From Paramarasmius palmivorus (lineage: Eukaryota; Basidiomycota; Agaricomycetes; Agaricales; Marasmiaceae), in the NCBI GenBank assembly GCA_037176845.1, contig JAYKXP010000024.1, forward strand, positions 1 to 64,000: 64,000 nucleotides of DNA, read 5' to 3'. A program made the position numbers and the translations under genes. How positions within the stretch are numbered: position 1 is the first letter of the stretch; each line of letters starts with the position of its first letter. The notes below the pieces were generated by a model. The model was not told where the DNA came from, searched no databases, and saw nothing but the letters and a program-made list of their open reading frames with translations. Positions 37,653 to 47,366 of the stretch are shown here, in pieces.

Positions 37653-40066
37653 TCATAGGATACTACGAGGTAAAACGGGGGCGCGTCCAAAAGTACCAGC
37701 AAAAACCTCTATGAAATGATGCACCATACCGTACTCTATTTCCTGTAATTCGTATGGAGTTACTTCTGCTTCTCGATCCTGGAGACGTGACATTAGTCCG
37801 TTGACGGATAAATGATCAGGAAGTTTCCCTCGTCCGACCCACGTCGCCATCACTGATAGCATGCCTATGATCGCTAGTTGACGTTCGTATATGTCTGAAG
37901 ACGGGAAACATTGTTTTTGCAGGTCGGAATCCATGTCAGGGAGGAGGTGGCCACAACAATGACGGACCATCGACAAGACTTTCACCTCTCTATCCTCTCG
38001 ATCACCACGATGCCAATGATGATCGCACATGAGAACATCATAACGAAAGTTGATCTCGAAAAGCTCCCACAGAATTTCCTGAACGAGTACGAGGGGCGCA
38101 GTGGCTATATCGATTGGCTGTCCTCTCCATACGGAAGGATGTTCGTCCAGTTTGCTGACGTCAATAGAAGTCTGGTCATGTTGTAAATTACCGGACGGTA
38201 TTGATTACAAACGGGTACTCACTTTCAGATTGCCTTGACTAAGTATCTTCTCCATCATCGACTCGACGTCCTCTTTTATACTCTTCGCCTTCTTATGATG
38301 AAATCCAAGCGCGCGGATGCCAATAATAGTTCGCCACACTCCGGTCTTGAGAGGCTTGTTATCAGATGTATTGATTCGGTAGAGAAAGACAGGCCGCAAC
38401 TTCAGCCAGGTATCGAGGTAAGAGTTCCTAATTGTGAAATTCTGAGATTCAAGTCCCGCCGCTGCAATCAACGAAGGGTCGGGGAGTATGTACCCGACCG
38501 AGTCACGATGAGCATTGGGATTGAATCCTTTTCCGACATGCGAAGAGGCTTGTAGCCATGTAGGATATGCTGCGGGAACGATGTTCGTAGGTACGTCTTC
38601 AAATTTATTTCGATTGCTAGGGGGCGGAGTGCTTGTGCCTTTGGGCTTACGAGGGAAGGGGTCTGGAACCAATCAAAACAAGCTTTGTATGATCTAAAGA
38701 GAAAATCCTCACCGAAACGATTGCTGACTCCCCGCTCTGTTCTCTGAGGTCCCAACTGCGTTTGCTTTTCGCTTTCATGCATTGCCTTGGTTTGTTCCTG
38801 CAGATCGTACAGGCGAACGACTACATTTTGGCGTACGAAGGCAGACATTGCTTGATAACGAAAGAGATCTTTGTTGTTTATGATGCCAGTATAGACCGGT
38901 ACCTGAGCGGGTAAAGTGTCCTCCATGTACACGATAAATCCGTCGGTTCGATCGAGAAGGGTTTTGGTCGATGGTTGTGGTTCTTTCCAGCAGTCAACGC
39001 GCAAAAAAGGGTTGTTCTCGGATAGCGGACGAACCAGCCATAGTGGAATTCCTGTGAAATGGTCAATATCAGCGTTGGAACGGACATATCAATCACATAC
39101 GGAGCGTATAAAGATATGTCGCTGTCTCAATGTTATCCACAAGTGCGCCTATCACCGATGCCAGTTCTGTATCCTTTTCCATAGTTCTCGTCCCATCTGC
39201 GTATTTCGCAATCCAAGTAAAACGTGCCTGTAACTCGAGATACACTCGCTGGCATATCGCCCACGTTCTATAAGTCCTCTCTTGGTCCATGGGACACTTC
39301 AGCTGAACTTGCATAAACTGAATGGCGGATATGTACCCTTCAATAAAAGGGTCGTGTCGAGCAGGAGGCAGGTAGTGAATATTGTGCTCCATCAATGTAT
39401 GGAATGCTTTCGACATTTTGGACCGCAGTTTTTCGCGAAGCAAACCTAATCCTGTGCAAAGCCCTGGGGAATTGGGCTGCGATAGTGGGATGAAATCGGA
39501 ATCTTTTGGGCGGATCCAAGCAATGGTATGCGGGTGGCTATTTTGTACACTTGGAAGGGATATGACTGCGAGGTGAGGAACGTCTTTATTGAAGAGCTGT
39601 GGAAAGTACAATGGATCTTCTTCTCCGAAATGATAGTCTTTGCGCATCCTGATGGTTCGTTGTCCGAATACAGGATCAGCGACATGCGTAGAGTTCGGGG
39701 AAGTAACGAATATCCCGAGGTCATTATACAGACATCCCACTTTTCCTTCAAAGGGTTCGACGGCATAAGGATTAGAGAGGTTCATTGTAAGTACCAAGCC
39801 TAGGTATGGAAGGCTGTGTCGGAAATTAACTTTGCGAAGCTTTTACCATACATAAACAAATAAAGAAATCGCGAGCATTCCGACCCCTCCGGTTTTCTCT
39901 CTTTCCTTCCACTGTACAGTAATATCCACCTCGGTGGTATACCGTATTCAGCAGAGACCCTTACCTCGGTAATCGTCTTTTCGTCTTCGATGAAGTTGCT
40001 GCAGGTGAGTTCTACATATAATCCGGTTCCGAGCAACGAGTCATGATTGAGTTCGCAGCGGGCCAT
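37653..40066 (-). CDS. Conserved transposon-linked agaric protein (unnamed family)
   Basis: From ATG 40066 (MARCELNHDSLLGTGLYVEL) about seven exons join in phase to the stop at 37,653. Landmarks: VGCLYNDLGIFVTSPNS, LCTGLGLLREKLRSKMSKAF, RVYLELQARFTWIAKY, GIPLWLVRPLSENNPF, then a polar linker, PTWLQASSHVGKGFNP, VGYILPDPSLIAAAG, TWLKLRPVFLYRI, LWELFEINFRYDVLMCDHH and the ending HHFIEVFAGTFGRAPVLPRS. This order (glycine-poor start, PLWLVRP, GYILPDP, the WL-x3-F-YR core, and a final F-x2-FGRA-P-L-P) is that of a large family I recognise as scattered through agaric genomes near KDZ and Helitron elements. No enzymatic motif is seen and the role is unknown. It lies upstream of the MYND-family relic on the same strand. 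Confidence 0.65.
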
Positions 40067-40328
40067 GATCCACCATTCGAATGTCTATTCGCTATCACTC
40101 GACGGTAGCTCTTAGACAGTAAATATAATGGACTCCCAGAACGACATCCCTACGCTATCCCTTTTTATGACCACCTGGGCGGTTACTTGGCAATGTATCC
40201 CTGGATGAAGCTTTCTTCGGAAGCAGCAAATTAGTTCATGTAAATGATCTACTTCATCCACAAAACCTATCCTCGTTTCCTTCAGCCTAGTTCAACGCCA
40301 GAAAAAGTGTGATTGGTTCCTGAAGCGC
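40067..40328. promoter_or_regulatory. Divergent intergenic region
   Basis: About 260 bases separate two head-to-head genes (the minus-strand gene starting at 40066 and the cyclin starting at 40329). It must hold both promoters if both are expressed. No clear TATA box was noted beyond AT-rich words such as AGTAAATATAATG near 40,117. Confidence 0.4.
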
Positions 40329-41050
40329 ATGTCTCACTTCACGCGTGTGCGGTCATGCTGTCGTGACCGCGTCTCGTTTTCGGCTTCTTCCGCATCGCTT
40401 CCTCTCTTATACTTTCGCAATGAGCACGATCAAGTGCACATGCCGGGATTCACCCTTACTGGCGCTCCAGATGGACCTGGGGTTCTTGAGTACGTGACCA
40501 AGCAATCTTCAATGCCGGTGTTGACCGTTTATCTTTTAGAGTTGGTTAGGACTTCGCTTCAGAACACCGTACATGCGATGCGGTCAGACCTCAATATCTC
40601 ACTTGACCGAAATTTCTTGTCATGGATCCAGAGCATAGTTGGTGTGACTGAGATGCCGGTAGTCGAGGTCTTGATAGCATTGATATACATCAAGCGTATC
40701 CGGTATTGGGGATTTTTGTATAGGGTCAACAATCCATGCAAAGCTCTGATGTTTTGCGTGTTTATCTGTGCGCACAAGGTATTGTGTGTTTGCCTTTAAC
40801 AAAGTGCGCGGTTGGTCTGATCAATTCGGTCTAGTGGTTGGAAGATGGGGCTATCACCAATCGTCAATGGCAAGAGTATTCGCCGTTCATTACATTGAAG
40901 GAACTTAACGCGCTTGAGCAATGTATTCTGCGGTCGATGAACTGGAATCTCGTGGTTTACGAAGCAGAAGTATGGGATATGTATTGCGCACTCTTCACGA
41001 ATGTGTATGATACAAGACTACACCGCTCTCTACAATTTACTGGTTTCTAG
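40329..41050 (+). CDS. Cyclin-box protein, PHO80/Pcl-like
   Basis: Two exons (40329-40778 and 40835-41050) are joined in phase across a GTATTG...GGTCTAG intron and encode 221 residues. The cyclin box is clear: LTVYLLELVRTSLQ, FLSWIQSIVGVTEMPVVEVL with ALIYIKRI, then MFCVFICAHKWLEDGAITNR and LKELNALEQCILRSMNWNLV. This is the order seen in fungal PHO80/Pcl-type cyclins, which partner a Pho85-like kinase and regulate phosphate response, cell cycle or morphogenesis. The typical 'A-HK' helix and the NALE/W-N motif are kept. The loop between helices 2 and 3 carries an extra YWGFLYRVNNPCK. A further short 3' exon cannot be excluded. The setting amid transposon-linked genes suggests capture or a mobile copy rather than the core cell-cycle gene. 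Confidence 0.78.
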
Positions 41051-41347
41051 GCCGTCGTGACCCATCACAGAGATAAGAGCTCTAAAATTGGTGGTGATCT
41101 CGGAATGCGGATTCATTCTCGTCGTGTCTTGCTTCGAATTAATTGCAGGAATATGATATTCTGTGCGCATGCCTTTGTAATTTCAAGTGAAAGGCCTGGT
41201 GACTTTCCAGCCTTCGTCTTTTTTTTTCTACTTTTCTACTTTCATGGTTTTTTCTCCCGTTCTCCGACTGCTTTTTCCCATCCTTTCATCAGAGAGATAA
41301 AAGGCGACAATATCTGAATTTCGTCAACTCTCTTTCTTTCTTCCATC

Positions 41348-42436
41348 ATGGCGACTCGCTACGACGCCATTACCTCTTCCACTTCTATTGGGCAGGGCCC
41401 TGTTTTCCTTCATCATGTCAATTATTCTACTTCACCTTCTCCATCCCCGAGGCTGCCTTTGACTGCTCGGCTATTGCCGAACTTGTTCGAGGGCGAAAGG
41501 TCACCTCCTTCCTCATCTTCTTTCTCGGGCACGCCAGGTGTAACCTTTCCATCGGAATGGTCATTCGACTCGAACTGTAAACAATCAGCTACTCCATATT
41601 CTGGCGACATCATTGGTGGCGATATTCCGCTTCTTTCCATACAACCAGGATTGACTCCTATCGTGCCACCTAACACTCCCGTTACTGGCGAAACGGAGCT
41701 CGCGCCTACCGGGTGGTTGATGCGCGGCTATTACAGAGACTTCTTCAGCTTTATTGAAGATAAAGTGGGTCACTTATTGGCAAACGTCTCCTGATCTGAC
41801 ACTCATAACTTTCAGACTGTTACCGTGCATCCTCTAGATGCTTTCAGAGCGACAGACCGCCTCTTTGCATGCTTAGCCCACTTGATGTTCGTGGGTATCA
41901 TCCCTGTTGGGCGCGAATTGAAAAAGTGAGTTGCTTGCGGTTGGTGATTTTTATAGCGTTAATCGCCTTTGGGTCAGAGATCTCTCCATCGCTTTCAAAG
42001 GCAATCTGTCTTCGTTCCTCGACCTCCTTGAGCGAGGGTATGCGAAAGAACGTCGTCTGGAAGTGGTCCCGGTCGTCAACGGCGAGGAGCTCCGTGAACG
42101 CTTCAAGCATGCGTTCGGCGCTTGCCTTCATTGTGTATGTTCCACTCGTCCGTCAATCCCAAATTTAATGTTGACTGTACCGAACAGGGTGCTTACAGCG
42201 GTAATTACCATGAACATCGCGTTGAATTGCAGGGCGACAAAATGGTCACGAAGAAGCTCTACTCCTCCACTCCCTCTTCTCAGATGGATTCATTTGTGGA
42301 CGACAGCGCTTTCCGCTCTGCCTGGTTTGGCACAGACAATTACTTTTCCCAGGAATCAGACAGCTCCACTCTGGTAGATGACGAACAGGTAGATCTAAGC
42401 GGTTCGTTGTACGTGGACAACTTGATTCTGGACTGA
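41348..42436 (+). CDS. Unknown protein, 310 residues, four exons
   Basis: Exons 41348-41764, 41816-41925, 41978-42134 and 42188-42436 give 310 residues with consistent phases. A leader with GATAAAAGG lies about 45 bases upstream of the ATG and may be a TATA-like box. The N-terminus is Ser/Pro-rich and disordered (TSPSPSPRLPLTARLLPN). The middle has GWLMRGYYRDFFSFIEDK, then VHPLDAFRATDRLFACLAHL and IPVGRELKKDLSIAFKG, and ERGYAKERRLEVVPVVNGEE. The C-terminus is acidic, ending LYVDNLILD. No known domain is recognised. Confidence 0.6.
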
Positions 42437-42577
42437 TTCAAAAGGTATGTGATCCTTGTATGTTTACTCGATGTTCAATGAAAACTGATAGACACGTAAT
42501 ATACAACAGGGTTTTGAGCTACAAACGAAATAAATAAATACAACTTCTTTATTGTTCTCTTTGGGGTTTCGGTGTAC

Positions 42578-43377
42578 CTAGCAGTTTGGGAAGCGTATGA
42601 TATCGATTCTTTCCGCTGCCATGATCAAATCCTGTGTACAATAGTTGTTCTCTGTCTTAACAATCGTTTGTATTGGGCCGTACCTGGGTGATATCACCAT
42701 GGATCTCTCTTTGCCTACGGTACAAACGACATGTGGCGACGAGGGAATCGTTGTTTGATAGCTTCATCGCCGACAGCCTCCTTCCATCTTGCCGAACCTG
42801 GAATTCAACTGTGACTTTCGACGTTGATGTTAGAAAACGATTGCACACCTCTGTCTCGCTACTCATGTACAAAAATATCTGGCGCTGATGCCCGAAAGAA
42901 CACCATCCATCGACTAGTAATCCATCGGTAAACATAAGTAACGCTTGTGTTTGTTGTGCGACTTCTTGCTGCTGAGCGAAGAGCTCATTGCCCCGCTCTA
43001 TTAACTTGCGGGTGAAGAGGTCGAAATAGCGACTGTCCTCCCAAGCGTTCAATTCCAGCCGATATTCAAGCAGTTTGGAAGGTATCTGTTGTCATTCCTT
43101 ATAAGCTAGTTGGAAGGATAATACAAGGATAGCTCACCTTATAAGCCTCGTCATCAGAGTGTACCTCGGTGATCCTGTTCAGGCAACCGATCACGACTAC
43201 ATCTGGTCCCCGGTGTTCTGTTCCTATGATTTGATCATACCAGATGAACCGGTTTCCCTTCAGTTCCGCACTGATGAATTGGGGTTCGAAGTGGATTAAA
43301 GGTTCGATTGCAGATAGACTGCGAGAGCTAGTTAAAGCGCGATCGAGTGCGTTGCGGACTTGACGTTCGAGGGACAT
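42578..43377 (-). CDS. Unknown protein, three exons
   Basis: ATG 43377 starts MSLERQVRNALDRALTSSRS. Introns 43086-43137 and 42632-42683 (GTGAGC...AACAG, GTACGG...CACAG) keep phase, and the stop is at 42,578. Features seen: FEPQFISAELKGNRFIWYDQ, GPDVVVIGCLNRITEVHSDD, a helical segment ERGNELFAQQQEVAQQTQAL, then a mixed region with WCSFGHQRQIFLYMSSE and a short final exon ending RIDIIRFPNC. No family is recognised. It converges with the upstream + strand gene, and an AATAAATAAATA run at about 42,530 is a possible polyadenylation signal for that + strand gene. Confidence 0.55.
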
Positions 43378-43592
43378 GTTTATTTGCGCTCAATTCTCTT
43401 GTTGGCTCTGCTTTTATAGTGTGGGCGTAATTTTCTTTTCACACGGACATGAAACGCCTCTTAAATGGCGGTGTCTTCCTGTGGGAAGTGTTTGAGGAAT
43501 ACTGCGCCACACTTGTAGTTATCGTGCACTGCCTTGCACTTTCTATTTCCCGAAACTGATAAAATGTCGTCAACGTCTTATTTGCTACAACG

Positions 43593-44188
43593 ATGTCTAT
43601 CCCTCTCGACTTGACCGCAACATACAACGAGCTGGAGGATAAACAAAACAGCTTCTTACTTCCAAAAGCAGAATTATTCACGTCGTTGCATTGGAAACCA
43701 GATTCATCTCTACCCTATGTACTACCCGTAACCGGTTCTGCAGAAGAGATGCCAGCGGCGATCTCCGTGGTTGGTATGCTCTCTCTTTTCGACACAAAGA
43801 TATACCCAGTTCGTCATTACGGGAGGAGCTCTGGCTCCAACTATCCAGCTTTTGACCTCCATCTGGTAGTCGAGAATCCCTTCTTTTGCGTACCTTTTTC
43901 AAGGTTGTGGCCGTTAGCGTTGGCCAATATCAAGCAGTTGTGCAGCCAGCGAAACAGGAAGGCTAGATCGAGCATAGTCTTGAATTCTAGTACCTCACGC
44001 CATTTGGAGGACGCCCATTTGCTCCTGAAATATACTATGCTGAAGGTTAGTCGCTGACATTCTTCCTATGGAAATTGTCATCTAAAATAGGCGCTAGAGA
44101 TGTCGTTCCGGGGAAGAGCGCGGGTGTGGCATTCAAGGTAATGTTTCAATATTAGTCGACGCCTATCTCATTCATATATAGGCTGTGA
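43593..44188 (+). CDS. Unknown protein, about 170 residues
   Basis: Exon 1 is 43593-44045: MSIPLDLTATYNELEDKQNS, then LHWKPDSSLPYVLPVTGSAE, SVVGMLSLFDTKIYPVRHYG and FDLHLVVENPFFCVPFSRLW. A 45-base intron (GTTAGT...AAATAG) leads to a short exon with SFRGRARVWHS, and a third exon ends almost at once. The model is divergent from the gene at 43,377, sharing about 215 bases of upstream DNA. The 3' end is uncertain. No family is recognised. Confidence 0.45.
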
Positions 44189-44692
44189 TCAAAGCACATT
44201 GTGTGATTGGCCCACAGTGAATAAACAGACTTTGTCTTGTATCAAAGACGCTCGGAATGAGGGCTCTTATTCAGCTCATCCCTTGCCTATTCGGAATATG
44301 TCCGGGCAATCTCTCCCTTCAGCGGTACACAGGGATACACTTAGACACTCGGTGGTCCATTTCATCTTCATCATACGTTATAACTCGTGTCCATATCCTG
44401 GACAGGGGCGGTTCGAAGCTCGATTGTTGGACATGCGAATATTGTATGATGGTGAAAATTTCGATCCTATCAAGAATTCTGTAACGTGAACCTAGTATTA
44501 TATCGAGGATGTCGTTAAGACGCTACAAAATAGCAAAAATTGTTGCATGTAAATCATTAGAGTACCACAGAACAGGTATAGAACTTTGCCGCTGGGTCAA
44601 GCGCTCAACGCTCAAACTGGCCTTCAAACGCCGTGTAGAGCATGTGACCGATCATACGCCCTGCGTATCTCTTCCTTCGACCACCACCTTCA
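44189..44692. other. Intergenic, no gene supported
   Basis: Short overlapping open frames exist on the + strand, but none has a recognisable product or convincing splice chain. A tail of the preceding gene could extend into the first part. Confidence 0.4.
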
Positions 44693-45533
44693 ATGCCGTC
44701 CCTCGTTAACTCCACCACTGTCATGCAAATTATTGACCGTGGTCAATGGCTTCAAGACATTGAACCGTCTTCTCTTCGATGGTCAACTGAAAACTTCAAC
44801 TTCGATCGATTGCAGCAATCGTTGTGGGTTCAGAACGAATGCTTGTCTTGGTTGAATGAACCAATATCTTGCATTGTTGTCGGTAAAGTTGAGGACTTTT
44901 TGACCTGTGATGTTCATGAAGTGAGTCTCGTTATCCGCGGTCTCTTTCAAGGTGTTATTATTGACAGAGGTCATAACCTAGCTTCCGGGCATAGATTCTC
45001 TATATCGCCTCCAATTGCAATCGTGGACAGGTAGCACAAGATTCGAGACCGATTTGGCACACTTGCCTAGGGATCCGTATTCATTGTGGGAGGGACAATT
45101 CACTCGTGCGGCTGATATCTATCGCAAAATCCTCTTCAGGAATGTGACGGTAAGTGAATAACAGGGGTTTACTCTCGCTGATAAGTTGAGCATCCGAGTA
45201 TCTTTAGGCCCCTCGGTCATCTTGGATCAAGCCGGGGAATGATTCAGCTCTGGTGGTCACCGTGACCGAGCGAACAAAGGTGTGGACTTTGTTATTCAGG
45301 GTCAAGCTCCCCCTTTGATCATTAATGACAGACTTATCTCTGCGACCAATGCATTGATCCTCAAGAAATAGTCGCAGACGCTTTGGTCATAGCAGAATGT
45401 CGTCTTCATAGGGTGTGGCACACAGAGATCACATCATTCTCCTATGTAAGTTCTTTTCCTTTTCATTAGCTACATTACTAACTCGCTCTAGACGCTCATA
45501 ATGGAAATGGTTAAAGCTGCCTTTCGCTTCTAG
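44693..45533 (+). CDS. Unknown protein, 207 residues, five exons
   Basis: Exons 44693-44920, 44982-45149, 45208-45279, 45332-45445 and 45492-45533 all join in frame (each a whole number of codons), giving 207 residues. Readable segments: IIDRGQWLQDIEPSSLRW, WLNEPISCIVVGKVEDFL, LPGIDSLYRLQLQSW, LPRDPYSLWEGQFTRAADIY, SWIKPGNDSALVVTVTERTK and TYLCDQCIDPQEIVADALV. A lone C-x2-C in YLCDQC is the only metal-like motif. The regular phase-0 introns make the model convincing, but no function is assigned. Confidence 0.6.
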
Positions 45534-45583
45534 GATAGGATATGTGTAAGGCGTTTCCCGAATTCCTTGTCATAGCCACAACC

Positions 45584-45600
45584 ACATATATATATATATT
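45584..45600. repeat. Short AT microsatellite
   Basis: An alternating AT run (about seven units) lies in the spacer between the genes at 44,693 and 45,835. About 45 bases on, GTGAGAAA-GGCT-TTTCTCAC is a small 8-bp hairpin. Confidence 0.6.
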
Positions 45601-45834
45601 TTCCCATTGGCACATGAAGACGTACTATTTTAAGTTCCTGTGAGAAAGGCTTTTCTCACCATTTCGTCTCTCCTTCCCACAGATATCAGATCTGGATCGA
45701 CTGGGAACCGGCAATCTCCTTGAAAACACGCCCAGACCAAGACAAGGAAGATTGCAATCCCTTATATATGCCTCAACCTTGAATAATTTTCCTCAGCTAC
45801 CTCACTTTACTCTCGTCTTTGACCACTCACACAT

Positions 45835-46205
45835 ATGGCAGCCCTGGGACCAATCCAAAATGACTTGGCGGCAGAACTCTGCCGCATGAAGTGAGTGTCT
45901 GCATCTCCGCCATAGTATCTCCCTGATAACTAACTGCGATTGGCAGAATGGACGCTTGCATGGCGTTATTCGATACCGATTCTTCCGATGACCACGAGTG
46001 GCGCATTACTTTCAACACTGCAGTTCTTACTTGTGGCCATCACGATGACTATCGTCCTGCCCTAGCGAAGGTGGTAGGCGTGGTGAACCCTTACCTTTCC
46101 CACTTCGTACCTCCGGCTGCTAGCATCAACGGAGTGATCAGCCAACGGTTTTTTGATTTCCGTTTCTCCATCGGCAAGCCATCAACACAGGATGTACCCG
46201 TCTAG
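45835..46205 (+). pseudogene. Small gene truncated by the KDZ element's left end
   Basis: ATG 45835 (MAALGPIQNDLAAELCRM) joins through a GTGAGT...GGCAG intron to MDACMALFDTDSSDDHEWRI, then TCGHHDDYRPALAKVV and ASINGVISQRFFDFRFSIGK. The stop codon TAG lies at 46,203-46,205, inside the first GTCTAGCTAGAC palindrome, so the last five codons and the stop are supplied by the left terminal repeat (from 46,189). The native 3' end has therefore been replaced or lost. I could not find its continuation right of 63,439. The family is not recognised. Confidence 0.45.
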
Positions 46206-46355
46206 CTAGACTTCCCTGGTAAACAACCCCGTCGACTTGCTAGACTTGGCCGGTGGGTGTTGGCCCTGCAGTCTAGCTAGACAGGCTTTGTCGTCCCGAT
46301 TCTCGTACGGAAACAGCGTGACATCCCGCCTACGGAATATCCCCGCCTCCTTGAA
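46189..46355 (+). repeat. Left inverted terminal repeat of the KDZ element
   Basis: The 167 bases from AGGATGTACCC to GCCTCCTTGAA match the reverse complement of 63,269-63,439 with about ten differences. It contains two full GTCTAGCTAGAC palindromes (46,200 and 46,271) and a half-like CTTGCTAGACTT. Confidence 0.9.
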
Positions 46356-47310
46356 TATCAGCCCTTATCAGCCCTGAAGTCTAGCTAGACAAGATATTCG
46401 TTTGCGGCCGCATGGCTTACTATGCACAATAGCCCCATGCTATCTGGTCCGACCAGCCTTAGAGTCTAGCTAGACAGGCTATTTGTGTATTGGTGACTGC
46501 ACGGCTCACTACCGTTGCGTCCGATATTCCTGGCTCGTCTGCTTTGATCATGCATTGCCTGATTCAGCCAAGATCTGGCATCTTCGTAGCCATAGCCATT
46601 CAGTGTATGCCTGTGAAATGGTGAGATGTGGAAGAGCAAAAAGAAAAAAAAATACACTAACACGTGCACGCACAGCAGTTGTCTACCAAACAATGACGCG
46701 CCTGTGGTCTAGCTAGACGGACTCCCTTCATAAAAACATAAGTTACGTCTTACCCTTCCGAGGGATGTCTAGCTAGACACTCACCTGCCTTGTGTCTAGC
46801 CAGACACGGCACGAAAGGGTGAACGTCTTGATACCCCCCCGCATGTCTAGCTAGATGCACACCTGCGGTAGGTCTAGCTAGACCTCTTGTTGAGCAGTGT
46901 GAGTTTGACGTACTGCTGGAGATATCAGACTTCTCGACATCTTCCTGCGTACCTAGCTAGATGCTCACCTGTGTTGGGTCTAGCTAGACCTCTTGTCGAG
47001 AAACGTGAGTTTGACGGTCTATGTGAAACCATAGGAGTCACATAATCCTACGAGAAAGAGTCGGCCAGCAGTCTGGCTAGACAGGTCATGTGAAACGATA
47101 TGATCCTGCGACATCCACGTCACCTACCGGCAGTCCTGTAGGAAAGGAGTGTGCGGAGGTCTAGGTAGACCAGTCCCCGGAGAAGATCTCAATATGTCGA
47201 GTAAGTAGAGTATACCTATCCTGCAGTCTAGTTAGACTCATTCCAATACCCAGAACATTGTACCCAGGACATCTACTTGTTTTCACCATCTTGAAGTCTA
47301 GTTAGACACG
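46200..47310. repeat. Left subterminal array of GTCTAGCTAGAC palindromes
   Basis: Perfect or near-perfect copies of the 12-bp palindrome occur at about 46,200, 46,271, 46,379, 46,464, 46,707, 46,767, 46,793 (CC variant), 46,844, 46,872, 46,979, 47,071, 47,226 and 47,295, with a few more degraded ones. Spacing is irregular (about 25-240 bases) and the sequence between copies is mostly unique, so it is neither a satellite nor a CRISPR array. A segment with CTCTTGTTGAGCAG-GTGAGTTTGACG at 46,885 is partly repeated near 46,990. The layout fits clustered binding sites for an element-encoded protein. Confidence 0.85.
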
Positions 47311-47366
47311 GATAATAGCCAATAAAAAGAAAAGTTCTATTTCAACCGATTTTGAACAAATGTTGT

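Noticed and set aside
46200..47310. CRISPR-like array
   Set aside because: The unit is a 12-bp palindrome at irregular spacing with spacers of varied length in a fungal genome; it is a subterminal transposon motif.
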